This document shows positions 20,259 through 30,006 of a stretch of 64,000 bases of DNA, piece after piece. This stretch comes from Armillaria gallica. Taxonomy: Eukaryota > Basidiomycota > Agaricomycetes > Agaricales > Physalacriaceae. The notes under the pieces were generated by a model. That model ran no database searches. It saw nothing but the letters and a program-made list of their open reading frames with translations, and was not told where the DNA came from. The DNA lies in the NCBI GenBank assembly GCA_037576215.1, contig JBANDB010000006.1:5456001-5520000 (forward strand), read 5' to 3'. Both the position numbers and the translations under genes were made by a program. Positions within the stretch are counted from its first letter, which is position 1. Every line of letters starts with the position of its first letter.

Positions 20259-20612
20259 TTATCCGAAGTTTTCTGTTCCTTGCGCCCAACAATCGAAGTG
20301 TACAATCTCGGAAGACGGCGCGGCTTTCAAAGTGTTCTTATAACGTTCTTCGTAACTGAGAATCTCGACCTCTATGTCGTGACAATGGCCCTCTAACTCA
20401 TCATAGAAGAAGAGACATCCAGTTGCATCCACTAATGCATCTATTCCGGATTCCACGGCAAGATCAAGGGTGAAGAGACACGAAATTCGCCCAGCTGCCG
20501 TATCCATTGGAGTACGGAACTCCAAATAGGGCAGCAGCCCCGACGATGCAGACCTCCAAGGACGCGAGGAAAAATGTGAAAGACCTCGTTTTCCCCCGGT
20601 CTTCGTATTCAC
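20259..20612 (-). CDS. Hypothetical open frame, uncertain
   Basis: A 117-codon minus-strand frame whose C-terminal part (GIDALVDATGCLFFYDELE, then IEVEILSYEERYKNTLK) looks protein-like in composition. No domain is recognised, no paralogue is seen in the window and no splice partner is obvious. It may be a fragment of an older gene or chance. The rest of 19870-21685 shows no supported gene. Confidence 0.2.
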   Translation of the reverse strand: MNTKTGGKRGLSHFSSRPWRSASSGLLPYLEFRTPMDTAAGRISCLFTLDLAVESGIDALVDATGCLFFYDELEGHCHDIEVEILSYEERYKNTLKAAPSSEIVHFDCWAQGTENFG

Positions 20613-21685
20613 TCCTAGGCTGTGTATATAACACCGCAGCTGTCACTGAAGCCAGAAATACGAGTGATGAGGGGATGTCTAACTGCTTATATGCGTATCG
20701 CGTACCAAGTGTTCATCTAGCACAACCACAGGCCTCTTCCAAACCCAACGTAGCGGCTCGTACGGAACGGTGAAAGAGTAGAATAATCGTGTTTAAGGTA
20801 AGAGAACGAGGAAATGCTGGTAAGCCGGGCCAAGCAAGACTGCGAGCCGCACGACGTGGGGTCTTGACATATTACATGACCGTCATTGTGTTATTCTTGT
20901 TGTCTTCCTAGTCGTCGGTATCCCCTACTATGCCGGAATCGATAGGCAAGACTAAAAAGACTACTTGTTTAGTTGAAGCGAGGTAACGATATTCATATTC
21001 CCGTACTTTTATGATCTTTCTTTCTTCGCAACAAGTCCCTTGCATACGTCACTCCTAAGCATTTGGTGTCTTGGATAGCAACTCGAATGGGATTGATTTG
21101 TTGTCGGGCAAAGAATTTGACGCGATGGTGGAGGTAGCTCGATAATGATGCAGTCAACATTGGGCAGCCGGCCGGCATCAAGAATTATTACCAAATTACT
21201 TATTATCTATTTACATAAATAATCCAAAAATAATCAGATTTCTTACCACCATGACCGTAGACTCAAGCGACGCCTTGGAGCATATAGAGACGCGTCAAGT
21301 TTATTATAGAACGCACAGTGGACCTTTTTCAGTGACTTATCCTCCGTGTCATGTGTACTAGCAATATTAATCTTCAAGTGTGGCAGGCCGGAAAGGCCAA
21401 GGCAACACAATGCCGGTCCATTTCGGCTGAGGGGCTTAAGCGCTTATTCTGGAATCGGGATTCGCCAGCTACTTATCTGATAAAATGGAAATTTCAAATG
21501 ATTGATCGACTTTGATGAGTCATTGAACCGTGACTACCACTGACTGGGCGAACAAGGCGAACAAACAAACAAACAACATCTCTCCCCAAACCATACTCCA
21601 CGAAGACCTCTCAGCTTGGATATTATTATTATGAACGTCACCGCTACTAGGTACATTCAATGTCCACTTGTGCATACGGAACGTC

Positions 21686-22638
21686 ATGCCTAGACTTCAT
21701 AGCGACGATGGCCCTCAAACTGCGTGGATAGCAGGAGAAAACGGGCAAGATTACGCACTACGCGAGACTTATTCACCTGCAGAGCTCGCAATCTGGGCTG
21801 AGGTGTGTGACAATGCCCTTTACCAACGTATCAGAGAAAACTAAATTGCGCCACAGTACGTCAAAGAAGTCTCAAGTCCATTGCAGCGCAAAAACTACAA
21901 AGAGTGGCTCCGCACTATGCGCGATATCATCGTTGAAATGGGTTCCAAGCAACGAGTCGATACCCGAAGACACCTCGGGGACGCTCATTGGGAGGGCATG
22001 GTACTACTTGACATACCGCGCCGGTACCGTCACCACGAGCACTTGTCCGATATCAAGAACTTGAATTGGGATTTAGAACCCGTTAAAGTTTCTTCTCCGG
22101 TAAACATGATCTTTTCAATAATCGTGGTGAAATGGCTCAGTCTGACTTGCAGTGCCACTCATGCCGTGCATCCAAATATCCCTGTCATTACACCAATACA
22201 GATGCCGCCAACGAATGCCGAGAATGCTATCTCCAAGGAAAGACCTGCACACTAGGAAATGGCCAGCGAGCAAACAAGAAGCGACCTAGGGCCGATTCCG
22301 TCGAAGACGACGAGCCGACTGACTCAAAGGGAAAGCAGGAAGAACACAGTCGGAAGAAACGCAAAGAAGAGTCGGAAGAGGATAACTGGGACCTGAAACT
22401 CATTAAGCGCCTCGAACTTCAGCTGGAGGAAAAGGAACGACAAGTTGCTAGTCTCTCCGACGAAAGGAACAGGATCAAACAATGCTACGATGAATCGACG
22501 AACCTCATTACCCAGCTGCAGCAGGAGGCTTCTCAGCAAAAACTTCGAATGGAGGAACTGGAAGATGAAGTCCGGCGCGCTCACGAGATAGCTCGGAAAC
22601 GATGGGAGCACCCGACATTTGTTCCGAGACGCGCATAG
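21686..22638 (+). CDS. Zn2Cys6-spaced cysteine-cluster protein with coiled coil (single module)
   Basis: Exons 21686-21802, 21857-22099 and 22153-22638 encode 281 residues. Residues 40-120 form a domain with WEGMVLLDIPRRYRHHEHL and LNWDLEP. Cysteines follow as C121-x2-C124-x6-C131-x10-C142-x2-C145-x6-C152, the spacing of fungal Zn2Cys6 clusters, but the basic residues normally between Cys2 and Cys3 are lacking. A basic acidic-rich linker and a coiled coil (LKLIKRLELQLEEKERQ) follow. The same domain, cluster and intron positions occur twice in the gene at 30007-32598. After the stop at 22638 another frame continues with coiled-coil-like sequence to about 22750, suggesting a C-terminal frameshift or missed intron. 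Nuclear/transcriptional function is only a guess. Confidence 0.7.
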
Positions 22639-23078
22639 CTCGCAGAAAGCTGAGTTGAGGAATCTTGCTGGGTACAAGGTTTCTTCGGAGCGGGGACTGG
22701 AGGCCTTGAGGTCGCAGCTGAAACTGAGCATCAGAAGTATAAACAGGTAAAAGAGAAGAATGATGCGATTACTGTGGTCTTGGAAAAGTGTCTAAGCAAG
22801 GAATTACTTACGCTTAACTTCCCTCTTCTTACGAGCCAAACGTCGCTAGCTATCCTTGTTATAGGACTTGGTTACCAAGGTAGAAGTGGATCTTCGATCA
22901 CACCATGTAGATCTCGAGCCTACACATGACTTCTCCGTCTTCGTAACCATGACCTCTTCACGGGCATCAAATACATATTCAATTGTTCAATTATTTCGTC
23001 GGGTGGGAAGATCGGAACCTGTCTAGCGTACCGCAATAGCACGAGCCTCGAGATACGCATGCGGATAGCGAACGGTAA
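22639..23078. other. Possible frameshifted tail of the preceding gene, then intergenic
   Basis: 22640-22750 in a different frame encodes helical sequence (SSQKAELRNLAGYKV, GLEALRSQLKLS) ending near a possible GTAAAA donor. 22760-23078 shows no supported feature. Confidence 0.35.
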
Positions 23079-24238
23079 TTACAGGTCCAACTCGCTAAGT
23101 CTATATCTCTTTGCACCCAGATGGAACGCCAGATAACCTTTCACGAAATTTTCGTAGCTGCTACGCACTCCTTCGTGCGGAGACAAGATACAAAGTGACC
23201 TCTCATGCGCCTGGATGCAACGTTCCACCAAGTAGCGGAGAGTTTTACTCTTTGACTCTCCCCGAGCTTCCGCCAGAAGTGAAATGAGGTTGTGAGTTTC
23301 GTTCTCACACTCCTCCTTGTAGAAGGAGGTGATGTCGTTCATGAAGTTGACGACTTCGCAAACGAGAGGAAGAGCTTGAATGTATAGGTTATACGGCACG
23401 TCTTTGGGAAAGATGAACACGGTGTATGCTTCAGGCAATCCACTGAGATCGCGAAGAAATAAGGCGTATCTCTCAACTTTATGAGTCTGACGTCTTTGAT
23501 GAGTAAATAGACAACTTGCCAGGGAAGCGATTACTCACCGATTCTGATTTACCGCGTATCTCTAAAATCAACGCAGTGATGAACCTGAGGCCCCCTTGAA
23601 CAATAAAATCGGCAGCGACTTCGCCAAAGAGCTCAGGGGCCTCTGCTAAGATGTTCGCAAAGTTTTCTAGCATCTTGGTTGGCTGATTCTCCAAGGAAGC
23701 AAAGTGCTGCGGGGAAGAAATGTAATTCACTGGAAGAAGTGTTATTACAGAACAACGATATTCACCTTGGTAAAATCGGCAACACCGACAAGGGTGTCGG
23801 GGTCATCAGGATAGGTGTCGTCGAGGTATGTCGCGAACGCGGTGAAGAAGACGATGTATACTTTGACGTCATCATTCGCGAGGTGATGGTACGCCGAGGC
23901 AGCGATATTTACCCCAACTGTCAAGTAAGGCTTGAGCAAATCAAGGGGATATCCTCGACGTTGGCCCTCTTTGATACAAAGATCTTCGAGTGCAGCATCT
24001 TCGACGGATGGTAAGTCGGTGGTGTCAAAGTAGTTGACGAAAGATCGCAATGTGTCTTCAGTAGTCCGCCGCTTCGGCGGAAGGTTTGACAACCCGAGGA
24101 CACGCCCTGAGAGTAAAATTTAAACAAGCAATGCATTATACAAAAAGCCACCGTACCAGCTAGATTCCATAGAGAAGAAGTCCAGGATTGAACTCCTTGA
24201 TGTTGGGTAATATGAAGATCCACACACGAAGGAGCCAT
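23079..24238 (-). CDS. Sesquiterpene synthase 1, trichodiene-synthase (TRI5) family
   Basis: Four exons (24157-24238, 23766-24106, 23539-23706, 23079-23486) encode 332 residues. The metal-binding aspartate-rich motif is DDTYPDD at 123-129 and the NSE-type motif is NDITSFYKE at 247-255. Both bind the Mg-diphosphate of the prenyl substrate. The C-terminus has the conserved Arg-Tyr (KRYRLSEL). This pattern is that of the TRI5 family (Pfam Trichodiene synthase), which cyclises farnesyl diphosphate; the product cannot be predicted. Unlike synthases 2 and 3, the intron between the 17-nt second exon and the next exon is absent, so those sequences are fused in frame. Transcribed away from neighbouring P450 1. 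Confidence 0.92.
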
Positions 24239-25151
24239 TGCAAGTAATTCGTTGGGTGCGGTCTGCGATGTGAGTCCATTCGAAGGTTCGTCTTTAATGT
24301 ATACTCTCAGAGGGCCCGGCCCACATGAGAATAGCAATCGTTCAAAAATGGGCGTTCATGCATATGCCCCATACTCAGGGCCACCGCGATGCCTATTCCC
24401 CGGAGGTCAATAACTGGATAAACAATTATGATAACGGAAATCACAGGCGACCATGTTGCTTGTAAATCAACCCGACTCCCGATAGTCACCTCATCAGCTG
24501 GCGTAATGGTGTTGCTTCAGATCGCATTCAGATTCCAGGTTCATTTTGAAGCCATCCATACACCGAGGTCACTGGTCGCACGCTTCCTACGGCACTTGTA
24601 GTGCGACAATGAAATCCTACGTTCCGGAGACTTCCAGATGAACCAAGAAAACGGTGGATTAGGTTGAAAAGTCGAGGCCTATGGTGGGTATCAGACTTGC
24701 ACAAAGGAGGAAAGCAAGACCGTAATGACAAAGGATACGAGTAAAAGATCTCAGTCGGGCACAGCGAATGTAGAACGACTGAGGTATCCGGGTAACTACG
24801 GCGAAGCTATATAGTGATCGGTAGGGACAGGAGTCGGTATATATATAGTAAGTAAGTATGAAACGTCAGGAAAAGATAAGAAAGAGTATACGATACGGAT
24901 ATCTTCCAACAGACCGAGTCACAATGAGATCAATAGAAACTGCCGGAATGCAGTTTCCGACACCCCGTGCCGCTCGTATCATGAAGTATCAGCTAGTACT
25001 TACGGATAGTACGGTGTTATTCAAGAGCCGGTCGACTTCACAAAGAAGGAATGGGAGCATGCGTCATAATACTATGCGAAAATACACCTCGAGAAGCGCT
25101 CTGACGTGTCGCGGGACATTCATTACTATTCCTACTTAAGAGCGAACGCGT
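24239..25151. other. Intergenic between terpene synthase 1 and P450 1
   Basis: About 900 bp without a supported gene. It contains the 5' region of the synthase and the 3' region of the P450. Confidence 0.5.
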
Positions 25152-27461
25152 CTATTCCAACCACTTGACCTTCAAAGGAACTCGAGAACCCAAATGTTTT
25201 TGGCCTTTCACAATAGGCACAATAGGCACAATCGCTTGCGCGCCAGGGGTCTGTTCTATTACCACGCCCTCGGGCAAACTGAACTCAAAGTTTCGGATGA
25301 GGTTCGCCAGAACCGTCTGTGTCTCCATGACCCTGGCGTTTACGTTTAGAAATAAGTAAAAGATCAAAGTGGTATGGAGAAACGCACGAAAATCGCCACC
25401 TAAATATGAGAGGAAAGGTTAGGTCAGTGGATTACCATTAGGACACTTTCAAGTTCATAATTACCCGATACACGAACGAGATCCAGTACCTAAGCATAAC
25501 GTGAATAAGTTGACTCAAATAGATTGAAAATTGAAGCGTGACTTACTGAACGTCATCCTAAGTTCGGAAGTTATGACATTTGTGAATTTGTCCCATGTGC
25601 TGACTTGCACTTACAAATTTGCATACACTCCCAACGATACAGGGATATTCTTGTCGAGGAAGCGGGCTGGATTCCATTCTTCTGCGTCGGCGCCCCAGAT
25701 AGACGGGAGGCTTAAGATGGTTGGTGATGAATTCACAACGAAGCACGATGAGAGGTACGGGGCAGACATACCGGTTGTACAAGTATACAGAACAGAGGAG
25801 AGTCTGTCCTTTGGGTATTGCCAGTGTTTTAGACCCCATGAGAGGCAGAACGTCGTCATGAGGAGCAGCACGTGCTAGTGTATGTGCGAAGGGATGGAGG
25901 CGGAGAGCCTCCTACGGAGGGGGAACCATAAATCCATAAACGTCAGGAAAGACGCTGGTACACTCACTTTGATTGCAGCGTTAAAAAATGGCAGAGAGTC
26001 GTAGTCATTATGATAAGACTGCTTTAATTCTTCACGTATTATTGACTGGTGCTCAGGATGCGCGGCGAGTTCATACAGCAACCAGGACATTGTTGCAGCT
26101 GTCGTCTCATGTCCAGCAAATATAAATGTTCTGAGGGAAAGACGGTCAGGATCACATGGATACTAATTTAGAAGGAGATACGACGAACACGAATTGGGAC
26201 TCAATTTCGTCGTCCCGCATTTGTCCTGTAAGGCGTGCTCTTGCTATATCGAGAGCATGAACAGCAGATTCGGATACATTGAATAATTTCTGGACTTACT
26301 TAGAATATTAACAATATCCTTACCCGACTCGTCGTGCACGCCGAGCTCTGCTTGTACCGCCAAGATCTCTCGAGCGACCTTTCCCGCCATTTCTCCCACT
26401 CTGGCCAGCTCGCGAGCTGTTCGGGTCGAAACTAACTTTAAAATCTTCAAGACTGAATGTGGAAGTATTCGTATCAGGGCTACGACAATGAACTCTAGTG
26501 TTGATGGATTGGACTGCCATGAGGCGGTGCTGTACTGGGATGTCAGATGCATTCATCGTCAAGATCGAGAAGCCCAAATCTGCGTACTGTAAGCACCTCA
26601 ACGCTCTCTCTAACTCAGTGTCCCGACCGTCCAGTGATCCGAAATCGTATCGAAAAGCACCTGTTGGATGTCAGACCAGCTGCTTATAAAAGCCGCAGAT
26701 ACCACTTGCTTAGACCGATTATATCAAGAGCGACCTTGCTCATCCAATCGGAAACATCGATTGGTTCGCTGGTGCTAGTTCTTCTCATAGCCTTTACAAC
26801 CTAGTCGATGGTCATGATATCCCACGGACCTGATCAATGCCAAAGTAGACTTACCTTCTCGCTGCACTGCTGAAATATAATCTGAAAATCCCGCAGATTA
26901 GCAGGGGAGAGTGCTGGATTTAGGATCTTGCGTTGACGGCGATGGACATCACCTAAACAGAAGTTATAGCTGTGCGTGTGAGATAACATGCGATGTTCAC
27001 TTTCGGCCCCAATAAGCCCTCCGGACCCTCCAAGGATGAGACTAAGCACGAAGTTCGTGTCCCTAGTTTTAGGATAAGGACTTGAGGAATGGAAAATGTG
27101 CTCAAGAGCTTTGGGGTCGGATACTACCAGAATGTCTTGCTAGCAGGTGCCGCCGTCGATATCAATTGGCATGTAACGAAGGTTGAGAAGCTCACACCCA
27201 AACTGCCTCTGATACGATAGACGGTGCCATATTCCCTGCACCACTTCGTTTCGAGATCGCCGAATTTATCTTGGCTGCGGAGGATGTACTCATGGCCTGG
27301 TATAAGGTGTTTAATCCCATGAAGTAAGATAGCATTGGCATCTTACCTTGCCAGAAAGAGGTAGACGGTGGTCCATTGACATGCTTAACAGAAACTCGCT
27401 TCAACCACCAGCCAAGCCAAGCTGCGAAGATAGAAGCGAATGCTATGAAGAATGGGGACAT
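25152..27461 (-). CDS. Cytochrome P450 monooxygenase 1 (15 exons)
   Basis: Exons: 27347-27461, 27196-27296, 27001-27139, 26855-26952, 26710-26800, 26597-26660, 26300-26529, 26189-26243, 25968-26130, 25772-25911, 25615-25710, 25547-25557, 25465-25489, 25388-25399, 25152-25332; 506 residues. N-terminal membrane anchor then GPPSTSFW; AGHETT (I-helix) at 303-308; ExxR as EALR at 353-356; haem loop FSTGSRSCIG with Cys441. The haem loop is spread over 11-, 25- and 12-nt exons. The intron 26661-26709 uses a GC donor (GCAAGT). All phases match P450 2. It likely oxidises a sesquiterpene at the ER; the CYP family is not assigned. Confidence 0.9.
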
Positions 27462-27739
27462 TGATAAGTAGGACTGAGAGGGAGGGAGGGCGTTTCTTCT
27501 AGCTTTTATGTCCTTGAAAAGGAAACTAACCGAGTCTATGCATACTACACCCGAACACTCTTTGAACCAAAATGGAATCCCAAATATAACCAAAACATAA
27601 CACATATTGAATTGCTGTTCACCTGATACTGACGGTCATCTCTGGGGTCAATAGAGATTGGAGGAAAGCAGATCTGCGTGTCTTCGTGATAAGCCTTCAA
27701 TTTTGCCTTTTGTGCTCATTGCGGAGGAGCTTGCACCAT

Positions 27740-28105
27740 TCAATCAAGTTCTGTGTTCAATTTTAGGGCGCCACGGCCTAAGCATGACTCAATAGTTTCG
27801 AGCCCAAAATACCATGAGATATCGCCCGCCAAGCCTATACGAGATTCCGGGTGGATGTACGTATCAATAGAATTGAGAAATGTAGGCGTTAGAGAACGAG
27901 TCTTGAAGTCATAGGCAGTCAACAAACTGACATCGGCGGTCCGTTTTTCAAATTTCCCAGCCCTGAGCCAATCAAGTTCATTCAAGTATGATCCTTCCCG
28001 AAAGCATAGAATATCATACGTTTGACGCCAAGTTATAATGACGATTACAGTGTATCCAAGCACCAATGTATTCGGGACGCGATCATCCTTCGCAGGGTAG
28101 GACAA
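27740..28105 (-). CDS. Hypothetical open frame downstream of coilin, uncertain
   Basis: A 121-codon minus-strand frame between P450 1 and coilin, with a hydrophobic N-terminal segment (TLVLGYTVIVIITW) and SYLNELDWLRAGKFEK. No domain is recognised. It could be a real small gene, a 3' UTR frame, or chance. Confidence 0.25.
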   Translation of the reverse strand: MSYPAKDDRVPNTLVLGYTVIVIITWRQTYDILCFREGSYLNELDWLRAGKFEKRTADVSLLTAYDFKTRSLTPTFLNSIDTYIHPESRIGLAGDISWYFGLETIESCLGRGALKLNTELD

Positions 28106-28273
28106 TCGGAGAGACCGCAGAATGAAATTGGAAACACCGAAACGAGGGAAGGGGGTATGCTCCAGCGACCATTTGGGGGATATGAGTCCAGATTGCCGGA
28201 TGTGATAACTTGAGAATATGAGGCCTAAAGCTTCGTATTAGACCGCAGGAGATACGGAAGCATGGGCATCCTG

Positions 28274-29664
28274 CTACTCCCGACCAGCGTTTTTCAGCCC
28301 CATAGTCAGGATATCGCCCCATGCGATGGTCTCATCTACAGCTGGTCCATCTCCTGTCTCCCATCCAGGCCTGACAAGTCTGGAAATGATGTACGCGTTA
28401 TCAACATTCACAGCGGCGACACGCGCCAGGTGGAGGCTGACTTCAGGAGAGAATGTTATCGGATTGAGTGCCAGAGCCTTCGATGACGTCAACATACTTC
28501 TCTGAGCAAGAAAGAAAGGCGACTCTCACCTTCCAAGCGACTAGGTTCCCGACGTGGCTTTGGTCTGGCTGCGTTATGACGGGGTAAGAATCAAAAACTG
28601 CCTCCACTGTTTCCCACATCTTATTGACCTCTTCGTCGATGGCATCCTCCTCTACTACAATGTCCTCCTCCCCGTAATCCAAGACCGCCTCTTCAATGGC
28701 TTCCTTCTTCGCCTTCTTTCCCCACTTCCCTTCCTCTACATCGACGCTCGTCACAAACACGTTCGTCGGCAAATTTTCCCGCTCTGATGGTGGGACAAGC
28801 CGCGGTGCTTGGGCTTGAAACACGATCTTGGGCGTCGCAGAGAGAGCGAGCTTCTGCTTGAAGCCTTTTTTCTTGTTTTTGTTCCCAAGAGAAAACATCG
28901 ATAGGCTGAGTTCGTTTTCGGTGGGTGCTTTTCGGCCTAGAGGTACTCCGTTTGTCGATGAGAGATCCCTTGGCTTTGGTGCTGTCGGGGGAGTAGAACC
29001 AGCTGCCTCTGCCTCGTGTCTTTTCTTTAGTCGTCGACGTTGGTTACGACTCCGTGTCTGCTGTGAACCCAAGCCTGGTGGGACGTGATTTTGCTGTTTT
29101 ACACTAAAGTTTTGTTAGGAAAAGATTGTGTGATGAGGACTGTGAGACTCACGGAGGCAGTGGCGGTTTCTTCCTGACGGATACCACGGATGGCGAAGAG
29201 GTACTGGATGAAGAGTCACTGGATGAAGAGTCGCTGGATGAAGAGCCGGTAGACGAATCCGAGTCGGTAGATTCATCGGAATCAGAAGAAACGAGCACGG
29301 GTTTGAGCCTCTTCGCATCCCGTGCCACTAGGAATGTTTTCAGCAGAACATTCAAATTCCAAGAAAATACGGACGCACCTGGAAATTCGGTTTCTGCTTT
29401 TCTTTTCTTGCCGCTGGCACCTGGCTTTCCCTTGATAACAATCAAGTCCGTATCTCTCACTACGCCTGTAGATGCGAGTTCGTCCAGCAGTTCGAAGCCA
29501 TCGAGTTCCAACGTCAACTCTCCAGGCTTGATTTTGGCGTCTCTGAACACCTGGACCGTGTTGCACAGAGACGTCTTGAGATCGTGGAGGTTGGCATCGT
29601 CAGGTAATGGGAGCCAGGCTTTTAGCTGAGGAAGAGGCAGCTCGGTTTGTATTCGAAGGCGCAT
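28274..29664 (-). CDS. Coilin-like protein (Cajal body scaffold)
   Basis: Exons 29153-29664, 28530-29103 and 28274-28477 encode 429 residues. Residues 1-95 match the coilin N-terminal self-association domain in layout (MRLRIQTELPLPQLKAWLP, then LTLELDGFELLDE and DTDLIVIKG). A Ser/Asp-rich linker follows, then a basic RNQRRRLKKR nuclear-localisation-type segment, and at the end a Tudor-like domain (VAWKALALNPITFSPEVSL). Coilin organises Cajal bodies and snRNP assembly in the nucleus. This housekeeping-type gene lies between two secondary-metabolism P450s. Identification rests on domain order; fungal coilins are diverged, hence moderate confidence. Confidence 0.7.
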
Positions 29665-30006
29665 ATATCCAGGTTGGAGGTCAGAGAAGAAAGCATATCT
29701 GGGAGGTCAAGACCTAAGACGGAAAATGCCGAAAGTTAAATAATTAATTATGTCTCAACTTTCACGTAAGTAATTCATTTATTTTATTCAAAATTTCAGC
29801 AAAGCATATCCACTACACAAATTTACATTCGTTCTTTATTCAAAAAACAGACAGCGGCGCAGAGCAATTATAGAAACCCCCAGATACAAATACAGATGTT
29901 GGCCCCCTCGGCAATAGGTGAGTCATTTAAATCGGGACACAACACCTGAACAGAAACGTATCAGATACAGTTTCAGAAAAAAAGGGTACCCACATAAACC
30001 ATTTCG
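29665..30006. other. Intergenic between coilin and the two-module gene
   Basis: AT-rich 3'/5' flanks; nothing else supported. Confidence 0.5.

Noticed and set aside
29126..29629. Plus-strand frame of 167 codons rich in Ser and Glu
   Set aside because: Antisense shadow of coilin exon 1, whose N-terminal domain and splice phases are better supported.
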